A stretch of 64,000 bases of DNA from Tetradesmus obliquus (lineage: Eukaryota; Chlorophyta; Chlorophyceae; Sphaeropleales; Scenedesmaceae): positions 1,674,001 to 1,738,000 of the forward strand of contig CP126193.1 of NCBI GenBank assembly GCA_030272155.1. Reading direction: 5' to 3'. Below are positions 51,301-63,240 of the stretch, one piece after another (the stretch's first letter is position 1; each line of letters begins with the position of its first letter). Below the pieces are notes generated by a model. It saw only the letters and a list, made by a program, of their open reading frames with translations. It made no database searches and was not told the origin of the DNA. The position numbers and the translations under genes were made by a program.

Positions 51301-52494
51301 AGCCTGCTGCCGTGCCTTGGCAGCCCTCCAAGCCCGGCAGGCACAGTTCTGGGGTCAATTAATGACTATAAAGACTAGTATTGATCATTTACAAACAATT
51401 AAAATGCAAAGAATTGATGTAACTGGCCTCTACATGCCTCTAGAGTGCATACTGTGACATGGCGTTTCAGCAGCGTTTCAGCAGCGTTTCAGTCCAGGCA
51501 CTGGCGTTTTAAACGCGTTTAGAAACGAAACGTTTCGTTTCAAACGAAACGTTTCGTGCAACTATGATCTGGATTGTGCTGCATGTAACCAGCAGCTGTG
51601 GCTGCATATCTACGACATTGAAACTTGTGCAGCTGGATGGCGCTGCACCACCGCTGCGGCCAGCCAAGCGCACAGCCGCAGCAACTGTTTCTGCGAATCA
51701 CGTAAGTACGGAAAGCCAAGCGTGCGAATATTGCAACAGCAGCTATCTCACACACTGTCTGCTTCCTCTGCCATCCCTGCACTGCAGGTACTACCGCATT
51801 TGCCACGCAGTACTACGACAAAGCATATGGTCTGCATGCCAAATCGATACGGTTTGTGCACGACCTTGACCCCGTGCCTTGCATACCACCGGGCTACGCG
51901 TCAGCAGGCTATGTGGCAAGCTTCTCACGCCACTCACCAGTCATCGGTGCCTCAACCTACCAGCCTATCATGAGCCAGCTTGGCAACACCATCACCAAGC
52001 TTCCTCCAGGTTGTACGCTGATCAGTTTGAACTTCATAAGGCACACTAGCGCCAGCTACTTTCCCGTATTGGCAGAGGTTGCGCTGCAGAAGTGCTACAC
52101 AGCAGTGTCTGGTGCAACGTTCAGTATCGGGCCCCACTGTGCTGACTTCTCCGGCATCACGGCCGACGCGCTTGCGTACATGGACGGGAACAAAGCTTTC
52201 ATTGTAGGAAGCGTGCGGCAGAAGACGGGTTCCATTCAGCAGTCACCTCTGGGGGGATGGCACGTGTCATGCATGGCGGAGGAGGACCACAACGACTTCC
52301 CTTTCATGTCAGCTGCCACCACGTGGATTGATGGCTCGTTCCTTGCTGGTCAGGAGCGGCTGTTCCTGGAGTCAAACCTCAACTACATATCCTGCCGGCT
52401 TGGCAAGGCCAGAACACCATACAAGGACTGGAAGCCCAAAAACATTGATATGGAGCACATGGTGTACGCGGGCGAGCTGGATCTGCCAAACTAG
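44038..52494 (+). CDS. Secreted protein with von Willebrand A domain and class-3 lipase domain
   Basis: Seven exons close in phase to 930 aa: 44038-44104, 44205-44293, 44508-44591, 44780-44827, 45498-45537, 45775-47532, 51788-52494. MKRLVVLFFLLHCAAAQ is a signal peptide. A short Cys-rich region (RCYKWSV ... CRPGLTCCPSK) follows. The VWA domain, about residues 287-470, has the metal site DSSGS (293-297), SGDTN and ITDGQ. The lipase_3 alpha/beta-hydrolase domain has IVALRGSQ, the nucleophile elbow GHSLGG (Ser659), and RFVHDLDPVP carrying the acidic residue. It probably hydrolyses triacylglycerol or a related ester outside the cell or in the secretory pathway, with VWA as an adhesion or ligand module; these are inferences. 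The intron after 47532 would use a GC donor (gcgagt) and contains the hAT element. Removing the intron joins APLPG to TTAFATQYYD in frame. Confidence 0.8.
45125..45440 (+). repeat. CTG/CCG-type triplet array in an intron of the VWA-lipase gene
   Basis: About 310 bp of CTG with regular GCC and GGTGCC interruptions lies in intron 4, upstream of the exon at 45498. Long open frames on both strands through it are artefacts of the triplet repeat. Confidence 0.95.
47564..51566 (+). mobile_element. hAT-family DNA transposon, 4,003 bp, intact ends
   Basis: The ends are inverted repeats starting CATAGTTGCACGAAACG (17 bp perfect), followed by subterminal aaacg-rich motifs in both orientations. The element is flanked by an identical 8-bp target duplication, atctggat (47556-47563 and 51567-51574). 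Eight-bp duplications are the hallmark of hAT elements. A hAT transposase gene lies inside on the + strand. The element sits in an intron of the VWA-lipase gene, in the same orientation. Identical target duplications and complete ends suggest recent insertion. Confidence 0.95.
47814..50567 (+). CDS. hAT transposase (BED finger, DUF659, dimerisation domain)
   Basis: Exons 47814-48113, 48246-48832, 49237-49621 and 49870-50567. The N-terminus has a BED-type zinc finger (VVCKHCDHSF ... IVSHLLG ... C). Then come a DUF659 region (IPFNKARSSWWRELISAV, CSDGWTD, VTDGAANC), ALLKPGETRFATSF with a following helical part, and the hAT C-terminal dimerisation block (VSAAVSCERNWSTYDYIHSK). It ends in an acidic tail. 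The first three exons agree in phase, but the last needs one extra base. A donor at 49626 would fix the frame, yet the L-R-x-x-D helix normally found between FWEEAKE and DGTAPCMGKIYYRM is not visible. Either a small exon was missed or the copy is defective. Inactive in that case, but possibly still mobilisable. Confidence 0.85.
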
Positions 52495-55400
52495 TGTTCA
52501 GCAGGTCCTTGCTTGCGGTGAGGAATAGGTGATTTGGTCACCCTTAGCTTCAGCCGGTGGATGCAGTCAATGCATGCAATGCCATCACGGCGTTTGCATC
52601 ATCACACACACCTCGCTATGACTGTACGGCATGTGCACACGGAGTCACTGGTGATACATGGGCAGAAGTGAGGAGTTGCAGCACATGCGTGTCTTGGCTT
52701 TGTAGCAGTTGCCACACCAGACGTGAAGTTCAGCCACAACGGCACTGCATGTGCTGCAATGTTGGGTTGAGGATCAACTTTTGAGGTAGCCTTGAAGGAG
52801 TGCCGAGTCTGCAGCGCGGCCTGCAAGTTGCATTTGTACACATTGCAATCACAGCAGGCCGCATCCTGTTGGGAGATCGATAGGCTTCTGTGCCTTGTGT
52901 CTGTTGCGTTTGCTGAATCCTGCATTATGGCATTAAGGAGGGACTGTCGTGTTGAGAACTTGCAATAGTTGGCTTGCATCTGGTGCATTTTCTCCGTGCT
53001 GCAGTCAGGCTTGGCGCGAAGAGTGCTGGTAATAGGCACCGCCTGCGCCATGGATCTGACAGAATGTCAGATCAGCATCGAGCAGTGAAGCGCATTCACG
53101 TCATGCCTTGACCAGTTTGACGCGCTGCATCTTCCCTGCGACCCCGCCGTCGATTTGCGATTGTTGCGTCATGCATTCTGCTGCATTTGCTCCTTCCTGC
53201 AGTATAATGTTGATGCAGGATGCTGATAAAATGTTGAATCTGCAGCACGGCTAGTACCGCCATCAAGGTGGGCCGTGACCTGTTTGATGCGCTGCTTACC
53301 TCACACACACCCTTGGGGAGATTGAAAGACTTGTGTGCCTGGTTTCTGCTGCTTTTCCTTCCATCCTGGAGTATGGTGTGCCGGGCACGACAGGTGCTGC
53401 ATTTGCCACAGATGTCAGAAGAGTGTTGATGCAACATTGTGGACTGCTGTGCATCCTAAGGCATCCTTTGGACTGTTCGATACGCTGCATGTTTCCTGCA
53501 ACCGTGCTGAGGAGTTGCATTAGCTGTGTCCGGTGTCTAATGCCGCTGTTAAATATGCAGTCTGAAGTTTGGGCAGGGATGTCCCACCAAAGAGTTGCAT
53601 AGGCCGCTTATGCACTCAGGCTGTATCACATGTGTACACAAGGCGCTGTGTCACTCAAGGCACTGTGTCACAAAAAAATTCCCTGCTGCTGCTTGGGTTA
53701 GCTCCATCCTGCAGTCTTCTGCTAAGGAAAGTGCCATTAACTAGTTGCATCAGTTGTTTGGCTTGCGTCTGCTGCATTTGCTCCGCACTGCAGTCTGGCT
53801 TTGGGGCAGGAGTGGCACTGCCCAACAAGTGCCTGTGATAGGTACTGCCCAGTGATCTTGACAGAGTGTTGATCCCAGCATCGAGGCCTGAAGCGCTTCC
53901 ACATCACTCCTTGTCACCTTCAAGGCGCTGCATATTCCCTGCGACCTTGCCGTGAATTATGCATATGCTGCATGTCCTCCATCCTGCAGAATGATTTATG
54001 AATCTGCAGTGCGGGCGTCAAGCCATGCGGTGACCTGTTTGGTGCGCTGCTTACATCACACACACCCATGGGGAGATTGAAAGACTTGTGTGCCTGGTTT
54101 CTGCTGCATTTGTCTGCTGTTCTGCTTTCATCCTGGAACCTTGTGTGCTGGCCAGGACAGAGCCTGCTGCACATCTTGATAGAATGCTGATGCAGCATTG
54201 TACAATGTGAACTGCGGTGCATTCAAAGCATCCTCTGGACTGTTTGACGCGCTGCATGTTTCCATGCTGATAAGCTGCTCTGGTTTTTTTCTGTGTCTGC
54301 TGCCCTCGTTGAACCTGCAGCTGAAGCTTGCGAGCTGCGGCAGGAGTGTACTGCTGAGGAGTTGCAGAGGACGTGTCACACAGCGTTGTGTCACACAAGA
54401 CAGTCTTGCCGCTGTTGCATTTGCTTCATCCTGCAGCCTGGTATTTTTGGCTTGAGTGGCACAGCCCAATAGTGCCTATGACAGGCACTGCCCTTTGATG
54501 ACGACAGAGTGGTGAATCAGCTTTGAGCCCTGAAGCACTTTCATGCCATGCTTGGACCTGCTTCATGCGCTGCATCCTCCTGCAGCCCCGCTCTTGAATC
54601 ATGAGGTCTGCTGCATTTTGACCATTTCCTAATAAGTGTTGAATCTGCAGTGCGGCGAGCACCGCCATCACAGTAGGCGGTGACATGTTTTGATGCACTG
54701 CAGATCTCACTCAAACACATGGGGTGATTGAAAGACTTGGTTACCTGGTTCCTGCTGCATTTGCTGCATCCTGGGTTCTGGTGTCTCGGCCAGGGCAGGT
54801 GCTGCATGTGCCGCAAACCTTGATTGAGTGTTGAAGCAGAATTGAGACTGGAGTGTGGACTGCTTTTAAGGCAACCTGTGGACTGTTCGACATGCTGCAT
54901 GTTCCCTGCAACCATGCCGAGGAGTTGCACTGGTTGTGTCAGCTGTCTGCTGCCGTCGTTGAATCTGCATTCTGAAGTTTGATCAGGAGAATCCCACTCT
55001 ATAGTTGCAAATGCTGTGTTACGCAAACTGCTGTGCTGCACCACACAGTCTTGCTGCTGCAGCTGCATACGCTTCATCCTGCAATCTGGTGTTGCGGAAG
55101 GAGGACAACACCGTTGAGTGGTTGAGTGGTTGCCCAGTGAGCCTGTCATTGGCTCGAAAACGGGCTGTGTTCCCGTCGTGTAACACACAAATCGTGAGTA
55201 CCAGTGTTTGCACGTGTTTGCAACAGCTGCCTGGCTTTCGTCTGCCGCATGTGCTCCACACGCAGTCTTGAAGTGGGCAGAGTGACACTCATCTGCAGCG
55301 CCATCCACCTTGACCAAGTGTTGATTCAGCACTGTAGCGTGCAGTGCATTCATGGCATCCTTCGAACTGTTTGACGCGCTGCATGTTCCATGCGACGTCA

Positions 55401-56250
55401 CGGAGGCGTTCCCCACGTTATCTGCCTTCTGCGCTTGCTACATGTGCTCCATGCTGCACCCTGAAGTTTGGTCAGCTGACTGAGAAGTTGCACACGTTGT
55501 GTCTGGCGTCTGCTACTTTTGATCCATACTGCTGTCAAGTGTTGGTGCTGGAAAGTCCCAATGAAAAGCGTGTGTCTGGCGATTGCTGCATGCTCTCCAT
55601 CCTGCCGTCTGGTGTTGAGGCGGACGTTTCACTGCAGTGTTGAGGCCTGCATGTGTAAAGCAGCCTGCACCGCCGTCATGGCAGGCTGCATAATGCGCTG
55701 CGTTCATTACAAACCCGCCAGCAACTGCAAGTCACACGGCATGTCAGCCTTGTGTGTGTGTGCTGCACCTGCTCTCTGGCGCAGCCTGGGATGCAGGCAG
55801 CAGCACGTGCCACAACTTGAGGCGAGTCTTGCGCAGCGGCCTGCATCGCCACAGCCACCAGTTGCAATGCACGCTGCATTGCCCTTCTGTACTCTGTCTT
55901 TCTGCACGTTGTCTGTCATCTCACAAGAGTCACACCTACTGCACTACAAGGGTGACCCTTGTGTCCCCCTGGTGAGACAAAAGAATAAAACCCTTGCAAA
56001 TTTAACCACCGGACTGCTGGACGGATTATAAGGATTAAACACAACACATGCAGGCCTTGATGTGGTGCCAGATCCGGGGTTGTGACTTAACCTGCAACAC
56101 TTTGAAGCGCCATGAGTCGCTCACAGGGTGTGATGTTTGTAAGGCGACCTGCAACGCCGTGCAAGTGCTATTGACAACTGCTGGGCTTAGGGTGGTATCA
56201 AGCTTGCAATTGAAACAGCACTGGAGGAGTTTGCTTGACTGAATGTTCTT
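52495..56250 (+). repeat. Degenerate tandem array, about 3.5 copies of a 0.5-0.77 kb unit
   Basis: Several blocks recur in the same order. (a) A ggcactgcccagtgat-like block is near 53028, 53836 and 54476. (b) gggagattgaaagacttgtg is near 53316, 54071 and 54722. (c) ctgtttgacgcgctgcatgt-like is near 53471, 54237, 54881 and 55364. Spacing falls from about 770 to 650 to 480 bp. Smaller sub-blocks such as tctgctgcatttgctccatc recur more often, so the unit is itself built from shorter repeats. The region is T/G-rich and non-coding, follows the VWA-lipase stop codon, and could be partly its 3' UTR. Nothing else was found up to 56,679. Confidence 0.75.
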
Positions 56251-56679
56251 CGCTCACAGCTGCAGTGGCACAGAATGTATCACACCTGTGACAGTCTCTG
56301 TCTGTGGTACATCCTTGTCATCGGCCCTGACGAAACTGGCAGCGCCAGGCAGGCTTGACCTTACGCCTACTTTGAAGTTGTATTTCACGTTCTTCAGTAT
56401 GTTTAGCTCATGAAGGCTGCTTGACGCCATATAGCACTACAACCCGCACCCGAGACCTGTCCGGCACTGCCAACTCGTCGGGCGGAATGTCCTGAGGGCC
56501 CAACCTGCTCTGCTGATGCATGCTTGTTACGACGCGGCTCTACAGTCATTCACGCGCCAGCCCTACTTACCAGCACTAGATCACACACGCTGTATCTACA
56601 GTCTCAACCACCCTGCTCGACACATTCCAACTTTACACCACCAACCTTGCACCAGCATCATCATATGCTTGACCATATC

Positions 56680-58290
56680 ATGTACACCCTGTGCTCCAGG
56701 AGAGCCTTGATGGCCCTGCTCCTATGCCTGCATGCCCTCAGCCAAGGCACCGCCAGCAGCAGCAACAGCAGCACCACAGTACACAGCAGTGCCAGCTTGT
56801 CACAAATTATAGTGATGCTGCCTGGGACGAAATGGACACGCTGCTTCCCTAATGGCCGCATGAACATCGTCTTCAGTGTTAGCGCAGATGCAGCAGGCGC
56901 TGTTTACTCTGGGCTGGCGCTGCCTGCACAAGCACAGGTAGGCTCCCGCAGTGGAGTCTGTAACAGTGCACACGGTACACTGAAGGAGGGTTCTGAGCAC
57001 CCACAGTTGTGTTCAGGATCCACCTGTGGTACAAATTTCACTTTTGAATGTTCTGCAAGGGGCAGGCCAGCAGCAATGACAGCTGGTGCTCGTCAACACA
57101 GCAGTTGCGTTACACCTTGACATGTGCAACCCAACCTGTTTTCTCACAACAGTGATCCTTGCTCTGGTCCTGCTTCGACATGCCTGATACACCCCGCAAC
57201 CATGCACCGGCAACTGCAGAAGTGCAGCGCCAGCAAGCCCTGGTCCTGCAAGTGGCTACTATCCTGCGATGCTGCTGCCAGCTGCAAGCGCTTCTTCCCT
57301 GGAGAGATGTCAGGTGCTGGCATCAGCGCTGCCAGCAACTGCCGCTGCAGCATATCGAGCAGGAGTTCTGTGACCGTGAAACCCTGCTTGCAATTGACCG
57401 TCGCAGAGTTTCATGCTTGAGCCAGCAATTTGTGTTGTGCCTGGCAACAGCCGCGTTTGTTGGTTGCAGCAGTGCAGCACAGTTTGCAGGAGCACCTGCT
57501 GTCTCAGCCTGCTTTACACTACACTACAGGGACCGCAACGCTGCTGATAGTAGTGCTGAACTGCTGCAGGTTGACCCGTTGTTTGTTGCACAAGCTCCTG
57601 CAAGCTGGCCGACCTGCTGCTGCCACATGCACACCATGCATGCTGTTCCTGCAGGACGTGAGAAATGCCTTGTGCTATTGAACAGTGCTGAGGTAGAACA
57701 GCAGGTGGAGCTCAGCGTGCAGCTTCAATCTCCAGGTGAGCAGTTGTTGTGTGCTCTGGTTTGCGTCGCGGACAGAGTGCTGGTTAAGTTTGACTAATGC
57801 TTTGCTTGGTTGCGAGGTTGCTGCAGAAGCTGGTTGGTGCCAGACAGCTGAATGACCAATGAGGTGCAAAACTGCCAGCAAATAGGATAAAGATTATGCA
57901 CCCAGTTTGAGCGCAAGGCATGCGAGAACTGAGGTGCGAGACTCTTTGATGTTGCGTTGGACCCTATGTTGCAGCGTGGTACCCTTTGATAGCTTGAGCT
58001 GCCATGCTTTGTTCTGCAACTAACTTGCAGGAAGCTGGGGTGCGATCATCTTTGGAGTAGTGGCCACCTCGTGTGGCTTGCTGGGTGTCATGGCAGCCGG
58101 CTGCTACTCTGATGTGTCAGCGCTGATGGCCAACAGCAGGCAGAAGAAGCAGAAGCAGCAGCAGGCCGCTGCTGGATCCCGCAGGAGCAGCAAAGCGGGG
58201 CAGCCAGGCACGCCTATTGCTGCTGTGCAGCAGGTGCTGGGGATAGGACAGCAAGGGACAGCAGGCGCTGCAAGCCTGCACCAGCACTGA
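56680..58290 (+). CDS. Predicted type I membrane protein, unknown family
   Basis: A model of four exons closes in phase to 230 aa: 56680-56937, 57220-57313, 57655-57735, 58031-58290. The N-terminus (MALLLCLHALSQ, possible start at 56680 or 56710) is a signal peptide. A Ser/Asn-rich stretch and a luminal part follow (IIVMLPGTKWTRCFPNGRMN, FSVSADAAGAVYSGLALPAQ). Next is a Cys-rich segment (KCSASKPWSCKWLLSC ... CKRFFPG), then CLVLLNSAEVEQQVELSVQL. One membrane span (GAIIFGVVATSCGLLGVMAA) is followed by a basic, Gln/Lys-rich tail (NSRQKKQKQQQ), which places the tail in the cytosol. No known domain. The middle exons are chosen by phase and Cys content; one or two may be missed between 57,000 and 57,650. 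Confidence 0.45.
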
Positions 58291-58901
58291 GGTGTAAGCC
58301 CCAGATAGTGCGACATGCAGCGTAGTTGATGTTAACTTAAGGTCAGACTTGAATGATTTATGTCGAAGGTACTGCAGTACCAGCTGGCTGTGAGCTTTTT
58401 AAGTCTTCTACCGACTTGCTACCAGCGTCTCCGTTTGGTGTTGGGTTGCTACTCTTTGGCAACATGGCAGCCATGTACCAGCTTGCTAAGCCAGCAGCAG
58501 CAGGTGGTCTCTGTACTGCAAATGCATGCTGACGCAGCAGTGTGCAGTGTCAGCAGAACTGGGTGCCATACTGCTCGTGCCCTTCTGTCTGTGGCTGATC
58601 CTCTGGTGCAGGCCTTCTTAAAGCTACCTGCACCACCGCAACGCTCAGCACTGCTGAGGATGTCAAGGCAACACCCGCATGAGCTAGGGTTCGCATTTAG
58701 TAAGGGCTGCCAATGATACCCGCCCAGTAGTACCGAGTACAATAGTTCGCGACGATTCAGGTAACAGCTTTTAGGTTGTGGATACATGTTGGCGGTCTCA
58801 GAGCCGATAGCTGATAAGGCATCACTTGTCGCGTTTGCCTGCCCGTGGCAAGACCGCTAGAAACGATAGCCGCGTGCTGCGCCGTTGTGCGTTTAGCTCA
58901 G
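58291..58901. other. Intergenic between membrane protein and patatin-like gene
   Basis: No gene seen. Holds the 3' flank of the former and the promoter/5' UTR of the latter. Confidence 0.4.
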
Positions 58902-61900
58902 ATGGCATTCAACAAATGCTTGCGGATACTAGTGCTTCTGGTGAGTCAGGTAGCCGTTGTGTGCCTGGCACAGCAGCAGCTACCTGGAGCTGCTTGACAC
59001 ACATCCACGCGCCTTCATGCCAGGTGGTGTGTGCCGTGATGGTGCAAGGCGCAAACCCTTTCCTTTCATTCCTACAACGACCGACGTCTGCTGTCAAGAA
59101 GCAGGCAGTGGCAGGGTACGGTGCACCAAAGCAGCGCCATGGGCAGCAGATTATTTGCTGCGGTCGCAACGCCAAGCTACAAGCAGCTGCGGGCCTCAGC
59201 TCGTCAGGCATAGCATACCAGCGATCCTTTTCGAGCAGCATGGCCTAGAAGTGCGTCCTGCGGAGTGTTTCAGTCCTGCTGTAGCAGCCCCACATGTATG
59301 TGGCATGCCTGCAGGATCACATGTAGGCTTGTGCCTGGACAGCTTGAAACAGCGCATGCCATGCTCTGCATGTTGGATTCAGCAGGACATGGTGCCTGTG
59401 CATCAAATGAACTCTTGAACTCCATGTCACTGCCTGCAGGAGCACGCCTGTCTCATACCAGGGTAGTGCCTTTCTGATGGGCTACTATGCTGGCGTTACG
59501 CAGGCGCTGCTTGAGAAGAAAGTGCTTGTAAGTGCCAGCTGCAGCGCACAGTGGCTGAGGCAAGCAGTGGCAGCAGTGCTATCGGTGCGAGTGAATCCAT
59601 AGTGACCAAGCATGAACTGAACATGCTTGTACGCAGCGAGCACACACAAGGCATGGCAAGCACTTCTACAAACCAGCAGGCGTCAAGCACAGCAATGCTG
59701 GGTCAATGCCTGCTTTTTGATGCCCATGCAATGCGTATAATGCATGCACAGGTGCCAGGTGTAACACCCACGGCTGGCTTGAGCGGCGGCGCGTACACGC
59801 TCACACTGGCGCAGCTGGGCTGGAACGGCACAGACATCCTGAGCTTTTGGCGTGCCATAGTGCGCGAAGGCAAGACACACCTAGCACATGGCGCGGTTGG
59901 GCGGCTCAATGCTCTGTCTGTGGTGAGTGACAGGCAGCATAGTGGTAGGCATGGCCCTTACGAGTAGGGATTGCCCATCCCAAGGTATCCACATACACGT
60001 ACTGCACTAGCCAAGGTGCTCTGTAACGTAAATGAGGGCAGCATCTGCGCATGACCTGGTGCTGATGTGTTGCTGTGCACAGCAATGAAGTATCTGGCAG
60101 TGGCTGCAGCAGTGCAGGTCCACTGCAGGCACATAAACTGACCCAGGTTCAGCCTTGATGTGTCACCAATAAGCCCAAAGCTATGATGTCATTGGGTCAT
60201 GTGCCACTGGAGAGGAACACCCAAGCTATTGTGATGATGTGCAACAACGAGTGCACGTGCGTGCTAACTACTTGAGGCAGCGGCTGGGTGGCGTCTGGTG
60301 CTCTTGTTACAGCAAAGCCTTGCTGCCCTATAGTGTGATGCTGCAGGCCCACTTATGCCTGCCCCTTCACTTACTGTGCGTGCGCAGTGGGCGCTGCAAG
60401 AAGCCTTGCCCCAAGACCTGAGCAATGGTGAGCGCCGCCACGCACGCCAGCAGCTGCTCTGATGCAGCTGGAAGCAAGTGCAGGGCAGCAGCCCTCATCA
60501 CAAGCAAGCGCTTCACCTGTGCCAGCAGCTGCGGCAACGGCCTGCTGCGTGCAGTTTCCTGCAAACAGTCAGCGCATGCAGACATAAACTCCTGTGTGCT
60601 GCAGCCCTCAGCACGAGGATGCCTAGTTGACACCTTGATGCCAACATCCAGCATCCAGCAGTGCTGGGAAGGGTGTGAGTGGTTGGGCTGTGTTTGCTAG
60701 AAACGATGTTCTTCAGACAAGGATCACGCTGTGTGTGCTGTGCAGTGTACTCGCGCATGCTCATCGCTGTGTCCCAGCTGGATGGCAGCAAGACCACCCT
60801 CAACAACTCGGCATCTTGGATCATAGACAGCTGGCAAAGCAGGGTGAGTCCCAGCACAGCAGCAACATGCAGCACAACCACAGCTGCAGCGGGGCAGAGC
60901 ATGCAGGATGATGCCCGCTGTGTGAGCTGAGCGCGGTCCTGCAGACTGTTTACACAGACAGCATGGCCTGAAAGCGCACTGATATTTATTTTGCAGAGCT
61001 GCTGTCTGTCCAAAACAATGTGTCTGCTTGCAGGACGACCTGATTGCAAACCTGCTGGGCACCAGCTACCTGCCCTGCTACTCCGGGCCCACCACCTACA
61101 CCATATTTCGCAACCAGCCTGTGCTGGATGGCGCATTCAGCAACGGCTTCAAGCAGATGTGGTGAGCGCACATAAACAATGCCAGCAACCTTGTCTGCTG
61201 ATTCAGCAGGCAGACTTGCAGGATGGCTATGCACTTCTAGGTGGCACATTGTGCATTGTGTGATGCCACGCCATCGAATGCAAGCTGCAAGCATACTAGA
61301 CTCACTCACTGCAGAAGACTGCTGCAGCATGTGTGGCATGCCGCTGCTAACATCTCATGCAACTACCTTGGCGCGTGCAGCCCTGATGGCAACGTCACCA
61401 ACTGCATTAAGGTGGCGTCCTGGCACGTTGGACCGCTGGGCAGCGCCACCTGCGACAAGCGCTGCGGCAGTGACAGGCTGGCAGCCAAGTGCGCCGTGCC
61501 GGAGCGCACAACCATCAACACTGTGCTGCACAAGGTGCGTGTGTCAGCAGCAGCAGGATGCATGGCAGCTGGTGCCGGTGTGATGCGGGGTGAAGCGTGC
61601 ACCTGCAGAACGCTATGGCTATGGCTGCATGCGCGCTGCTCTGGCTGTCGTGCAGCTAGTTCTGCTGACAGCAGAGCCGCTATGAGTTTGAGCACAGTGA
61701 GGGATATTGGCAGCTGCGGCAGGTTTACCATTAGTATGTGTCATTAGATTGTGGCAAGGGAGGCTTTGTACCGCTTCTAACACGTGCATGCTCTGCGCAC
61801 CTGCTAACTTTCCTGCATGCCTGCAGAACGACCAGTTTGTGGATCGCTGGCTGCTGTCGGAGGTGCAGCTGCGCTGCCCAGAGGCCGACTGGAAAGGCAT

Positions 61901-62138
61901 GGACCCCTACCCCTTCCCTTACTACGTGCCCCAGGCCTCCACACCGCCAGACATCTACCCAGGCCGCTTCAACCCGCTGCCTGCATGGCCGCCAGGCAGC
62001 AATACAACGCTGCTGGCATGCCAGTGGCAAAACTTTGCGATGGCGCCGCCGCTGGACCGCATGGACGACTTCTTTGAGATGACGTATGATTTGGGCTACA
62101 GGGACGCACTGGCATGGCATGCTGCGCAGCAGCAGTAG
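58902..62138 (+). CDS. Secreted patatin-like phospholipase, 373 aa
   Basis: Nine exons close in phase: 58902-58940, 59024-59115, 59440-59527, 59752-59922, 60388-60427, 60746-60843, 61034-61161, 61381-61534, 61827-62138. A signal peptide (MAFNKCLRILVLLVVCAVMV) is split by intron 1. The patatin core has SYQGSAFLMGYYAGVTQAL, the nucleophile turn AGLSGGAY (G-x-S-x-G, Ser84), LGTSYLPCYSG, and the catalytic Asp in VLDGAFSNG (Asp208; family consensus D-G-G, here D-G-A). The C-terminal part has Cys-rich TCDKRCGSDRLAAKC and NDQFVDRWLLSEVQL followed by a Pro-rich stretch. Ser-Asp dyad enzymes of this family release fatty acids from phospholipids or galactolipids. A secreted location is inferred from the signal peptide. 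It lies 6.4 kb downstream of an unrelated lipase gene. Confidence 0.8.
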
Positions 62139-63240
62139 GCTGCAGAGGGGTTCGCAGCGCTGTTGGTGGCAGCGGATGGGCTCCTTGTGGGGCATGTCAT
62201 ATGTGAGGTGCAGGTGATCAGTGTTAACTGGCAGCTTGAACTCAAAGTATTCGGAAACATGAGCCGTGAAGGTCTCCCTGGGGCAAGTACTGTTGATGTG
62301 TTACTGCGCTGGTTGGTGTGTTGAGTGATGGGAGTCGTGATGCAACCTCATCGCCAGCAACAGCGACCTTTACAACGTGTGTTGCAGCTATCTGTACCGG
62401 CAGCCGCTCGACACAGGTGACCGCCAGCCGGGTCTGACCTGTTCACAAACTTCCAAGAACTGTGATGTCAGCTTCTATGCTGCGCATACTTGACTTTGGT
62501 GAGGATTATGTGGTGTTTCTCTGCAATTCGTGCGAGATGCACAGTGCTGGACTAGCGTGTGATTTTCGCAATGCTTGCAGGAGCGCAAAATGCAGGATTT
62601 GTGTGAAGTGTTGGTCACCGCCTGCGGCGTTGTGGGCTGTTGCTACTGCAGCACGTGTGACCCTGCAGGGGCCAGCTGGTGCCTTGTGCACCGCCGTCAT
62701 GCTGTGGTCGTGCATGCCAGGGCATTGTACCTGTCTTCCACTCAGTGGCTGGAGCAGTACTGCTTGCAAGCAATTGCTGCGTGCTTGTACTTTTTTTATG
62801 CGGTAATCGCCTGCCAGGGCATGAGTGATGCAGATCTCGCATGATACTTTGTGAATGTTGCTATGGTCTGGTTGGTAAGGTGAGGATGATCATTTTGATG
62901 GCTCATGTCGCAGATGCTGCTGCTGTAAGCTGCCATCAGCCGTGACAAAAGTGAGCGTGTCATGCGCCAGACATTCCAGTTGCAAACAGCTTCACTCTGT
63001 TACGCGAAACTGATCAATCACGGCTGGAGCTCGCGACGATCGTGTTGGCGCTGCAGGTGCCGAGATGCCGTGCCACATCTAGGCACCCACCTGCGGCACC
63101 TGTTATCTTAAAATTCCGGCTGCACATCAAACGTTGGACGCCCTCGAAGCGCACGCTTAGCCATCCAAATTGTTCAAAGTAAGACGACACAAACGCCCTT
63201 TTTGGCAACTTCAAAGCCTCAAAGAACCATAAGGACGAGC
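62139..63240. other. Intergenic, T/G-rich 3' flank, no gene seen
   Basis: T/G-rich to about 62,900 (presumed 3' UTR of the patatin-like gene), then mixed sequence leading to the next start codon at 63241. No RNA gene recognised. Confidence 0.4.

Noticed and set aside
52557-56031. Many 60-290-codon open frames on both strands in the tandem array
   Set aside because: They repeat with the array units, change frame between units and show no domain or splice consistency.
58886-58906. A gtttagctcagatgg string resembling a tRNA D-arm (A box)
   Set aside because: No B box, acceptor stem or anticodon arm at the right distance; the ATG inside it starts the patatin-like signal peptide.
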